From Phycisphaeraceae bacterium (lineage in GTDB: Bacteria; Planctomycetota; Phycisphaerae; Phycisphaerales; Phycisphaeraceae), in contig NYZC01000356.1 of the NCBI GenBank assembly GCA_002686995.1, positions 1 to 62,194 of the forward strand: 62,194 nt of DNA, read 5' to 3'. The translations under genes were made by a program, and so were the position numbers. This document shows positions 19,090 through 27,598 of this stretch, piece by piece. Every line of letters begins with the position of its first letter. Position 1 is the stretch's first letter. The notes beneath the pieces were generated by a model that did no database searches, had not been told where the DNA came from, and saw only the letters and a list, made by a program, of their open reading frames with translations.

Positions 19090-19979
19090 TGAGCACCCCA
19101 CCTGGGGACGACCCCGAATCCGGCCGCAACCAGGTACGCATAGAGCGCGACAAACAGCGGAAGAACCCGCGCGTTGACGGCGCGGGGAGCGAACAGCAGC
19201 ATCAGGCCCACGTACAGGCCACCGAAAAGCACTTCCCGGGCCGACACCTCGATGGCGACGATGAGCGCGACGGCGCCAACGAGCGTGAGCGTCCGCAACC
19301 GTGGCACCAGGAAACCGACCGCCGCCAGCATTTCCAGTGCGTAGGTCGCGTTCGATACCAGCATCAGCAGCGGTGAAGATACGTAATACGGACCGGCCCC
19401 GACCGGGGGCGGCAGACCGTAAGACCGAAGACGCTCCAGCTCTTCGCCCGGCAGCAGCCACCCGAGCGTCTCCGCGAATCGGGGCTCCATCGCGATCGCG
19501 AAGCTGAGCAGCTCGCCGGAGAAGTAATACCCGTGCATGACCTTCTGCAGGCCGGCGTAGAACATCACCGTGACGACCACGCAGCGACAGCTCTGAAGCA
19601 GCAGCCGGGACTCGTCTTCACTGCGCTCGTCGAACAGGGACCCGAGCGCAAGTATCCCCAGCTCCAGGTAATGATGATTGGCCGACAGGGGAAACTGGTT
19701 GACGTGCCGGACGATCGAGATCACGAGGACGAAGACGAACGCCGCGCGCGACCAGCGGGGCCGCCAGCCCAGAACAAGGCCGAGCGTGTAGGCCACGGCG
19801 CAGAAGAGAATGACGCTCGTCGAGTACGCAGGCTTTTCGACCGTCAGCCAGACGAACCACTCCTGCACGCACAGGTGCAGCAGGATGAGACGACGAAATG
19901 CGCGGACCATGCGGTCCCGCTCCCTTTCGTCATCGTCGACGCCGGCAATGGCGAGAAGCTGCTGATCCATGGGAGCCAT
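19086..19979 (-). CDS. HTTM-like (vitamin K-dependent gamma-carboxylase-like) multi-pass membrane protein
   Basis: Multiple TM helices, MFYAGLQKVMHGYYFSGE motif; ATG at 19977-19979 (MAPMDQQ) chosen over the 356-aa maximal ORF. Confidence 0.65.
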   Translation of the reverse strand: MAPMDQQLLAIAGVDDDERERDRMVRAFRRLILLHLCVQEWFVWLTVEKPAYSTSVILFCAVAYTLGLVLGWRPRWSRAAFVFVLVISIVRHVNQFPLSANHHYLELGILALGSLFDERSEDESRLLLQSCRCVVVTVMFYAGLQKVMHGYYFSGELLSFAIAMEPRFAETLGWLLPGEELERLRSYGLPPPVGAGPYYVSSPLLMLVSNATYALEMLAAVGFLVPRLRTLTLVGAVALIVAIEVSAREVLFGGLYVGLMLLFAPRAVNARVLPLFVALYAYLVAAGFGVVPRWGAH

Positions 19980-20011
19980 CTTCGAATCGGAGCGTCGGAC
20001 CGCAACCCAAT

Positions 20012-20186
20012 GGGCGCGGCACCCGAATATCTCCGTGATGCCCGTGAGCGTCCTCGCCGGCGGTGGGGCATATCGCAATCCTGCAATGCGGCTACGCGTT
20101 CGTAATCGCATGTCGCCACGACGCTGGATCGTCGCGTCGTGGCATGGACGTGTCAACAGGATCGTGTCGCGTCCGCGTCGCGGGTT
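20012..20186. repeat. Duplicated leader segment, copy B (upstream of the HTTM-like gene)
   Basis: See copy A; in the minus frame still encodes GITEIFGCRAHW, matching PhyH GITQTFGCRAQW, with ATG replaced by ACG. Confidence 0.9.
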
Positions 20187-20222
20187 GCCGCCCGTGGCGA
20201 CACGTCGACTGCGCGGGTCATC

Positions 20223-22235
20223 TCACTTGAAGCTCGGGATGATGATGCCGCGGAGAATGATGTTCTGACAGAACACGAACACGATCAGCGTGGGCACGGC
20301 CGCGATCACCAGCGACGCCATGACCAGGGGGACCGTGTTCTGCTGCTGGAACTCGTAGAGAAAGACCATCAGCGTCCACATCGCGGGATCCTGGCAGACC
20401 AGGAACGCATGCATGAACGCCCCGTAGGCGGCAGTGAAGGCGCCCAGCGCCATGACGGCCAGGATCGGCTTGCACAACGGCAGCGTGATGCGCCGCAGAA
20501 TCGTCAGCTCACCGGCGCCGTCGATGACGGCAGCCTCGTACAGCTCTGCCGGAAGACCGTCGAAGAACCCCTTGAGCAGGAAGATGCCGTACCCGTTGGC
20601 CAGGCTCGGAAGCACCAGGGCCCAGAACGAGTTCAACAGGCTGACCGAAAGCGACAGATCGAAACGGGCGGCCAGGCGTGGCAGCACGTAGCCGCTGAGC
20701 ACGGCGGTCACCAGCAGCGCGACCGAGGCACTTGCCAGCAGCGGCATCTTCTTGCCCATGAGCGTCTTCAGCCAGACGAATGCCGCGACGCACAGACCCA
20801 CCAGCACCATTTGGCCCAGTGGAAAGGACTTGATCAGAAGGAAGCTGGGGATCATCAGCACCTCCGCCGGGAACGCCATCGTCGCGAGCAGGAAGACCAG
20901 CAGGTGATGGGTGTGCCGCAGGCCGAAGCGCGATAGAGCATAGGCCGCCAGCGGGTTGACGGTGAGTGTCGTGCCGATCATCACGACGATGTAGATGACG
21001 GTGACCCAGAGCGCTCGGCCGTGTACGGCGATGAAGTCGATCACGGTCAGGAAGTTGTGGGTCAGGTACGTCCACCGGAGTCTCCCCGCCATGTTCCGGT
21101 ACGCGTCGTAGTGGGCCAGGGCCATCGTGGGACCGATGGTTGCGTCCTCGAACCGACTGTATGGCGTGCCGTGCGCTCGATTGAGCGCGTCGACGGTTCC
21201 GTACCGCTCGGTGAGAAATGTCCGCCACGAGGTTTGCGGGCGCACCAGGTCCAGCGCATCGATCGGCGCAGATCGCTGAACGAACCTGGCCCACGCCGCC
21301 ACGCGGGCCGGATCGCGGGGCAGGCGCTCATCGAGCGGGAGGTCCGGATCTTCGTTTATGCTTCGGAGAAATCGACGCCAGGACGGCGCCGCGGCTGCGG
21401 CGTCCACCCGCACGAAACGCAGCGGCGCATGACGACGGAAGAATGCGCGCAGGGTGCGCTCGCCCAGGCTGAACCGGGCGAGGTCGTCATATGAGACGGC
21501 GCTCAGGGTTTCGGCTGTCCACCCGGTCTGCTCGGTAAGGCGCGCTGCGCTGCCGTACCGGGCGACGAGAAAATCGTATACGGTCGCATCGATGTTGAAG
21601 ATGCCTGTTCGAACCGGTTCGCGGGACGTGATGAAACGCCGCCAGTCGCGGCCGCGGATGTCGTCGTCGGGCCAGCGGTGAAGCGGTTGCGTAGGTAATT
21701 CCAGCTCGTTCCACGTGGTCGCGTTGTCGTCGTAGGCGCGGTTCACCTCATCGATTTCACCGTACCGGCCGGCCAGCCACCGCAGATACGCAGGGCGCAG
21801 GGCCAGCGGATTCTCGCGGCCGCCGCGGACGAACAGCGGCATCTTGAATTCGTCCGGGCAGGTTTTAGCGATGAAGCGGCGCCAGTCCGCCGCGACGGTC
21901 GCGCGAACGGACGCTGACGTCGACGTGACGGCGAGAAGCTGGGACTCCTTGATGTCCGAAGGCAGGAACCACTGATCGTGCCCGAACCACGCGGCAAGAT
22001 CGCTGACGGGGGCGGCGTCCACGAGATATTTCCTGAACAGCGCCGTGTCGTTGAACCAGTACCGCGGGATGAGCCTTAGCTGATCGCCGTCCGCGCCGCT
22101 CGTCGTGGCCGTCGAAAGCATGAGCGCGAACGGATAGATCATGGTGAACGCGCCCAGCGTCAGCACCAGGTAAATCCCACCCAGCAGCAGGCGCAGCGGC
22201 ATCGAGCGTCGGCCGACCCGGCTGATCAGGGACAT
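20223..22235 (-). CDS. Carbohydrate ABC transporter permease (AraQ/MalG-like) with large extracytoplasmic insert
   Basis: EAA loop EAAVIDGAGELTILRRITLPLCKPILAVMAL; TM1 LRLLLGGIYLVLTLGAFTMIYPFALML separated from TM2 by ~330 aa of soluble sequence; ATG at 22235. Confidence 0.9.
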   Translation of the reverse strand: MSLISRVGRRSMPLRLLLGGIYLVLTLGAFTMIYPFALMLSTATTSGADGDQLRLIPRYWFNDTALFRKYLVDAAPVSDLAAWFGHDQWFLPSDIKESQLLAVTSTSASVRATVAADWRRFIAKTCPDEFKMPLFVRGGRENPLALRPAYLRWLAGRYGEIDEVNRAYDDNATTWNELELPTQPLHRWPDDDIRGRDWRRFITSREPVRTGIFNIDATVYDFLVARYGSAARLTEQTGWTAETLSAVSYDDLARFSLGERTLRAFFRRHAPLRFVRVDAAAAAPSWRRFLRSINEDPDLPLDERLPRDPARVAAWARFVQRSAPIDALDLVRPQTSWRTFLTERYGTVDALNRAHGTPYSRFEDATIGPTMALAHYDAYRNMAGRLRWTYLTHNFLTVIDFIAVHGRALWVTVIYIVVMIGTTLTVNPLAAYALSRFGLRHTHHLLVFLLATMAFPAEVLMIPSFLLIKSFPLGQMVLVGLCVAAFVWLKTLMGKKMPLLASASVALLVTAVLSGYVLPRLAARFDLSLSVSLLNSFWALVLPSLANGYGIFLLKGFFDGLPAELYEAAVIDGAGELTILRRITLPLCKPILAVMALGAFTAAYGAFMHAFLVCQDPAMWTLMVFLYEFQQQNTVPLVMASLVIAAVPTLIVFVFCQNIILRGIIIPSFK

Positions 22236-22257
22236 GGCGTGTTTCCGAATCGGCAGG

Positions 22258-25245
22258 TCATGCTCGGGAATCCCATGCTGCCGCCGCACGAAACTGCAGC
22301 CGGTTGAGGATGCGCAGCTGATGCAGGGTGAAGCCGATCAGCAGCGCCGCCATGATCCAGCCCATGGCGGTGGCGGCGCCGAAATCCAGGTACAGAAACG
22401 CGCGAAACCAGATGTCCAGGCCGATGACCATCGAACGATCCTCCGGGCCTCCGCCCGTCATCACGAAGATGTTGCCGGACTCCTTGAAGCCGGCGATGAC
22501 CGCGCCCACGAAGTTGATGATGATCAGGGCGTGCAGGTTGGGGACCGTCACGAACCAGAACTTCTTCCACACGCCGGCCCCGTCCAGGTCGGCGGCTTCG
22601 TACTGCTGATCGGGAATGCTCTTGAGCGCCGCCAGATAGATCAGGCAGCCCGGTCCCGCCCCGGCCCAGATCACGGGCAGCACCAGCCACAGCATGACCA
22701 GGCTGCGGTCGCGCAGGAAGGTCTGCCTTTCGAAAGCGAATCGGCTCCAGAACGCGTCGATCACGGCCGCGGCGCCGCCGTTGGCGCCGCGATCGATGAG
22801 GAACCAGAGCACCAGCGCCAACCCGGTCGCGCCCGCCGCGCCGCTGATCCAGCGTTCGCGACCGGTGCCCGTGGACTTGACCGCCTGGAAGATCAGCGCC
22901 GCGAAGATGGCGACCAGGCCCAGCAGCATGAGCAGCTTCACCGCAACGGCCACGGGAAGCGGCCAGGCGTTGAACGAGAGAATCAGCCGATTGAGCACGC
23001 CCTTGTCGGTCGGGTCGTAGAAGAGCTGCTTCCACAGAAAGAGCGTGACGAGGCCGGTCGTCACGGCGGGCAGGTAGTAGATCACGCGGTACACGATCTT
23101 CCCGCGCGGGATCTCGCTGAGCAGCACGGCGAGCACGATGGGGACGATGAATCCGATCCCGACGAGCATCAGGACGTATTCGAACGTCTGCACGAGGTGT
23201 AACCAGAACGGCCTCGAGGCGACCACCTCGATGAAGTTGCGCAGGCCGACGAATCGGGAGTCGCCCAGGAGCCGGTAATCCTGGAATGCCATGATCATGC
23301 CGCGGGCCAGCGGGTAGTAGTTCCATATCAGAACCGTGACCACCGCCGGCAGCAGCATCGCCCACGCGTACGCGGCGCGACGCGGCCGGCGCCCCGCGGC
23401 GCCGATCCGCTCGCCACCGCGGGCGGTCGATCTCATGGCCAACTGAACGACGCGCACGGCGGCCATCATCAGCCCGGCCGCCAGGCCGGCGAAGATCAGC
23501 CAGCCGATGCGCGAGCGCCGGCGCACCTGCTCGTCGGACATCCGCCCGAGGATCCGCGCGTTGACCCGGTCCACGACCTCGTTCATGACCTGCTGCAGGT
23601 CGAGTCGATAACGGCCGGTGCGCGGATCGGGGCGATCGTTGATGATCCTTTCGATCAGAAGGGGCAACTCGCGCGTCTGGACGGTCGTAAAGCCCTCGCA
23701 GAACGGTTCGACGCGCGCCCACCTGTCAAGGTCTTCCCACAGCCGTTGCCGCATCGGCGGGATGCGGTCGAGCAGATCGCCGTAACCGGCGGCTTTCAGG
23801 GGGCCGGGTCTCACGTAAGGCGCCAGACCATGGGCGACGAACGTTTCGACGCGGATCCTCTGTGCTTCGGGACCCGTGACGAATTGAATGTAGGTCCAGG
23901 CCGCGCGGCGGATCCGCTCGACGCTGCGGCGACCCGGCTCGCGGCCGGGCGTGATCGCGCGGTTGATCGACAGGTACTCGCCGGCGATGAAGGCGGCCGG
24001 ATTCGCGCCCGATCTCGAGGGAAACGGTACCGCCATCCGCAGCTTCGGCTCGGAGATGTCGGCCTCGCCGAAGACGTTGATCTGCATGCCGTACCGGGCG
24101 CGATGGATCTTGCGGCCTTCGTCCTGCCGGGTGACGGCGTCCACGACACCGCGGTAGACGCGCCGGGCGACTTCGGGGTCGCCGAGGTCGAATTCGTCAC
24201 CGTTGACGGGATCCACGGCCACGCCCGTGGCGAGCATCTCCGGCGTGATGTCAAACTCGTGGTCGCCGTTGCGCAACCAGGGCTGGTGGATCATGCGCCG
24301 GTAGAACCGCATCGCCTCGATGGCTTCGGGGCTGTCGGTGCGAAGCCGCCACACCAGGTCGTCCACCGAGCGATCGGGCGGTATCGACCGGGCGTCCAGC
24401 ACGGCTTGCCGCTTCTCCCGTCGCTCGTCGTAGGCCGACTGGTTGCCGAGCCGGACGTGGAAAGCGGCGTAGTCCACGGGCAGCGCCGGGATAGGAACAT
24501 CGCGTCCGTCGGGCCCCACGTAACAGGCCTCCACGACTTCGCCGCCGGCCGACCAGACATGCTGCATGAAGTGCGAGCCGGCCCGGGTGAGGCCGGTCAG
24601 CATCTTGAACCCGTATTGCTGTGGCTCGCCGGGCTCGCCGTCGGGCTCCCTGGCCGGATCGCGCGTGAGCCTGCGCGCGAACTCGTACAGCTCGTCCCAG
24701 TTCCTGGGCACACGATCCCCCAGCCCGGCCCGCGCGAACAGATCGCGCCGGCACGCCAGGGCGTGCGAGTAGTACAGGTAGGGCACGGCGATGATGCGGC
24801 CGCGGTCGTGGCACAGCTGCCACACCTTGTCCGGCGCGTTGATGCCGGCGTAGTCCCGCCCGTGATCGGCCGCGTAGCCTGCCAGAAACTGATTGAGGGG
24901 AAGGAGAAGGTCCTGGGCGCGGTAGTCGCCGACCTTGCGTCCCTGGAGGTAGAGCACATCGGGTGCCACGCCGCCGGCCACCGCCATCAGCTCGTTGCCC
25001 TCGGCGGCGGGCCCTTCGATCTCGAGCGGCACGAGGGCCTTGACGCGGATCTCGGGATGACGCCGGCAGAAGAGATCGAAGACCTTCCGGCGCGCCATGA
25101 TGGCGGGATGGGACGTGCCCCGGGGAGGGATGTTCCAGAGGTGCAGCGTGACCGGTTCAGCGTCGGCGCCGCAGTTCGTCGCGCAGATCCAGGTTACGGC
25201 CAGGAAGACCGTCGCCAGCGACATTCGACCGGGAATGAGGGTCAA
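22258..25245 (-). CDS. Fused extracellular solute-binding protein - MalF-like ABC permease
   Basis: 995-aa continuous ORF: signal segment, SBP (VTLHLWNIPPRGTSHPAIMARRKVFDLFCRRHPEIRV..., LFARAGLGDRVPRNWDELYEFARRLT), TM IGWLIFAGLAAGLMMAAV, then permease with EAADLDGAGVWKKFWFVTVPNL. Confidence 0.92.
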   Translation of the reverse strand: MTLIPGRMSLATVFLAVTWICATNCGADAEPVTLHLWNIPPRGTSHPAIMARRKVFDLFCRRHPEIRVKALVPLEIEGPAAEGNELMAVAGGVAPDVLYLQGRKVGDYRAQDLLLPLNQFLAGYAADHGRDYAGINAPDKVWQLCHDRGRIIAVPYLYYSHALACRRDLFARAGLGDRVPRNWDELYEFARRLTRDPAREPDGEPGEPQQYGFKMLTGLTRAGSHFMQHVWSAGGEVVEACYVGPDGRDVPIPALPVDYAAFHVRLGNQSAYDERREKRQAVLDARSIPPDRSVDDLVWRLRTDSPEAIEAMRFYRRMIHQPWLRNGDHEFDITPEMLATGVAVDPVNGDEFDLGDPEVARRVYRGVVDAVTRQDEGRKIHRARYGMQINVFGEADISEPKLRMAVPFPSRSGANPAAFIAGEYLSINRAITPGREPGRRSVERIRRAAWTYIQFVTGPEAQRIRVETFVAHGLAPYVRPGPLKAAGYGDLLDRIPPMRQRLWEDLDRWARVEPFCEGFTTVQTRELPLLIERIINDRPDPRTGRYRLDLQQVMNEVVDRVNARILGRMSDEQVRRRSRIGWLIFAGLAAGLMMAAVRVVQLAMRSTARGGERIGAAGRRPRRAAYAWAMLLPAVVTVLIWNYYPLARGMIMAFQDYRLLGDSRFVGLRNFIEVVASRPFWLHLVQTFEYVLMLVGIGFIVPIVLAVLLSEIPRGKIVYRVIYYLPAVTTGLVTLFLWKQLFYDPTDKGVLNRLILSFNAWPLPVAVAVKLLMLLGLVAIFAALIFQAVKSTGTGRERWISGAAGATGLALVLWFLIDRGANGGAAAVIDAFWSRFAFERQTFLRDRSLVMLWLVLPVIWAGAGPGCLIYLAALKSIPDQQYEAADLDGAGVWKKFWFVTVPNLHALIIINFVGAVIAGFKESGNIFVMTGGGPEDRSMVIGLDIWFRAFLYLDFGAATAMGWIMAALLIGFTLHQLRILNRLQFRAAAAWDSRA

Positions 25246-25288
25246 GGATTTCGATGCCGTCGAGGCCGCGCCGATGAAACGTGCAACG

Positions 25289-26011
25289 CTACCTGGTCAG
25301 TGCCGGAATGATCAGAGCGGGATTGCCCGGGGCCAGCGCGTACTCGGTGAACTCGATATGGCCGTCCAGAAACATGGCGTTGAGACCGCCCTGGTGACGG
25401 TCGCCCCCGTTCTCGACGGCCGCGATCGTGCCGCCGTCGGTGAGGTACTCGAGGACGTGGGGCATGTCGAACCAGATATGGCCTCTCGTGTCCATCATGT
25501 AGATGACGGCCATGGGGTTGGCGATGTCGATCAGCCGATTGAGCGGCACGTTGCCGTGTCGGTAAACCGCGATCTCCGCGTTGAGGCCGTAGTTCGGCCA
25601 CAGCTTGCTGTCGTAGACGTCCGGATCCAGCCATGGCCGGGACTCGGCCGGGCAGTGGGTCACCTTCGCGTAGAGGCTGCCGCGCGATTCAGAGGGGTTT
25701 CCGGAGTTGGACTCCACGATCGAGCGCCACTCCTTGTTGTCGAGCATCCAGCCGTAAAAGCTGCTGTGCCAGGGCGCTTCCTCGTACGCCGCGACCAGGT
25801 AACCGTCGTTCTCGCTCACGTAGACCTGCACCGCCAGCGCCATCTGCTTCATCTGGCTCGCGCACAGCGTAGTCAGGGCGAGTGACTTCGCCCGCTTGAC
25901 GGCCGGCAGGATCAGCGCGATCAGCAGCGCCACGATGGAGATGACGACGAGAAGCTCAATGAGCGTGAACGCCTGCCCCCACGGTTGGCGACGAGTGATG
26001 TTGCGGATCAT
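25289..26011 (-). CDS. Pseudopilin-like protein with H-X9-DG tail
   Basis: [41 protein letters not shown]. Confidence 0.92.
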   Translation of the reverse strand: MIRNITRRQPWGQAFTLIELLVVISIVALLIALILPAVKRAKSLALTTLCASQMKQMALAVQVYVSENDGYLVAAYEEAPWHSSFYGWMLDNKEWRSIVESNSGNPSESRGSLYAKVTHCPAESRPWLDPDVYDSKLWPNYGLNAEIAVYRHGNVPLNRLIDIANPMAVIYMMDTRGHIWFDMPHVLEYLTDGGTIAAVENGGDRHQGGLNAMFLDGHIEFTEYALAPGNPALIIPALTR

Positions 26012-26177
26012 CTCAACGTGCCTCGTCAGAACCCGATCATGCGGATTCTAGGGTGCGGTCATCGCAGTGGCAATGCGTCGCCGCCTCGGTGACCGGCTGA
26101 TTTGCCCGCCCAGGGGTCCGGAATCGGCTGTAGCCGTGCCGAATCCAGCTTTTTTGACTCTGAACTCTCTTTTTCTT

Positions 26178-26206
26178 TTGGTAATCGTACAGGTTTCGAG
26201 TACAAT
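26178..26206 (+). promoter_or_regulatory. Candidate sigma70-type promoter TTGGTA-N17-TACAAT upstream of PEP-CTERM gene
   Basis: ttggta atcgtacaggtttcgag tacaat; 17-nt spacing. Confidence 0.55.
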
Positions 26207-26346
26207 CGTGAGTGGAGATCAAGATTGGAAGGTGGAGATGCGCCGCCATCACAAACCTGTTTGAGAACGACGACCAGGCGCAGATAGTGCGCATTACGTC
26301 GATACGGTGACGATTGTCATTCATATCCAAGAAAGGAGCATTGACA

Positions 26347-27204
26347 ATGAGGACCAGTGGAGTCTTGATGGTGGCCCTGACGGCCATTGCGCTGACGGGC
26401 GTCGAAGCGCTCGCAGAATTCAAGGTTGTCGCGGATCCGGGCCGCGAAGAGTTCGGTTTCGAGCAACCCTCGCCCGGAACCAACGTCTTCACGCTCGGCG
26501 CACCGCAGTGGGGAAACGTCGGCAACCGGATTACCGGCGTGGTTCAGACGGGGGACGGCATGGGTGGTGGCACCGCAGGCGACGGTTCGCCCAACGATGC
26601 CGGCCTTCAGTCGGCGATGTTCACCGCCACCAGCAGTAACGCGCGAATCGACCTCAACGCATCGCCGCGCATGCTTCCCGGCCATACCGGGCGTTTTTCG
26701 TTCGCGTTCCAGATGCCCACCGGCAACAACGACTTCGAGACCCAGGTCTACCTGGATGGGGTCAGTCCCGACTCGTTTCGGGCGGTGTGGCTGAGCTTCG
26801 ACAATGGCCGGTTCAGCACCCGCGACTCATCCGCGGGTAACGCTCACACCGATATCGGCACCTACGAGGGCGACAAGTGGTACGAGGTCGTCTGGGAAAA
26901 GCCCGTGTGGAGCGATGGCTCGGTCGGACAGCCATTCACCGTCAGCCTGTACGATTCGAGCACGCAGGGTCTCATCGGACAGGAGACCGTCTCCCTGGGT
27001 AAGGCGGTCGAGAACTTCGGGAACTGGGGGTTCTGGCTGGCGAATTCGTCCAGCAACTTCATGAAGCTTGATCATTTCAACTACGCCTTCGATGACGCGG
27101 GCGCTGCGCTGCCCGCATTCGTGCCCCGCGGCCCCGAACCGGGGACGCTGGGTCTGCTCGGGTTCACCGGCTTGATGCTGCTGCGCCGCCGTGCACGTGC
27201 GTGA
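26347..27204 (+). CDS. PEP-CTERM sorting domain-containing protein
   Basis: MRTSGVLMVALTAIALTGVEALA signal; C-terminal PEPGTLGLLGFTGLMLLRRRARA; aaaggag SD-like motif ahead of ATG. Confidence 0.92.
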   Translation: MRTSGVLMVALTAIALTGVEALAEFKVVADPGREEFGFEQPSPGTNVFTLGAPQWGNVGNRITGVVQTGDGMGGGTAGDGSPNDAGLQSAMFTATSSNARIDLNASPRMLPGHTGRFSFAFQMPTGNNDFETQVYLDGVSPDSFRAVWLSFDNGRFSTRDSSAGNAHTDIGTYEGDKWYEVVWEKPVWSDGSVGQPFTVSLYDSSTQGLIGQETVSLGKAVENFGNWGFWLANSSSNFMKLDHFNYAFDDAGAALPAFVPRGPEPGTLGLLGFTGLMLLRRRARA

Positions 27205-27249
27205 GGCGCGTCCGCGCAGCGACTCGAATTCGCTAAGGTTGCAGATGAT

Positions 27250-27283
27250 GGCGGCCGGTCCCTCGTGACCGGCCGTCTTTTTT
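27250..27283 (+). terminator. Rho-independent terminator of the PEP-CTERM gene
   Basis: CGGCCGGTC-cctcgt-GACCGGCCG followed by tctttttt. Confidence 0.9.
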
Positions 27284-27366
27284 ATACTTGGGAAGGCACG
27301 GAGACACGGGCATGGCGCTCGAACGGGCGCGACCCGGGCTTCCGTGGGCCAGGAGACGCTCAGATA

Positions 27367-27396
27367 GCCACGAAAAGCCACGAAAGGCCACGAAAA
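27367..27396. repeat. Short tandem repeat, 3 x 10 bp (gccacgaaar)
   Basis: gccacgaaaa gccacgaaag gccacgaaaa. Confidence 0.8.
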
Positions 27397-27420
27397 GGGA
27401 AGAGCTACGAGAAGCCACAG

Positions 27421-27515
27421 CGCGGGCTGTGCCGGCAACCCATCGTGACGCCGGTCTGGACAATGCGACACCCCCCCAACCCCCCCTTACAAAGGGGGGG
27501 CTTCAATGCGCCGCT
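27421..27515. repeat. Dispersed intergenic repeat, copy 2
   Basis: cgcgggctgtgccggcaacccatcgtgacgccggtctggacaatgcgacacccccccaacccccccttacaaagggggggcttcaatgcgccgctc; aligns to 39301..39403. Confidence 0.85.
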
Positions 27516-27598
27516 CCCGTTCCGGGGCTAGGGGGCACAACCTTGCAAGGACAACAGGAATTCGACGGTTTGTAGCACAAACCCTGTTCGAACGGCAC

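Noticed and set aside
23746-25311. 521-aa plus ORF opposite the SBP-permease fusion
   Set aside because: Shadow ORF, His/Arg/Val-rich, no domain; the sense gene is well supported
27360-27400. Possible CRISPR-like array (gccacgaaar repeats)
   Set aside because: Units are contiguous 10-mers with no spacers, only three copies
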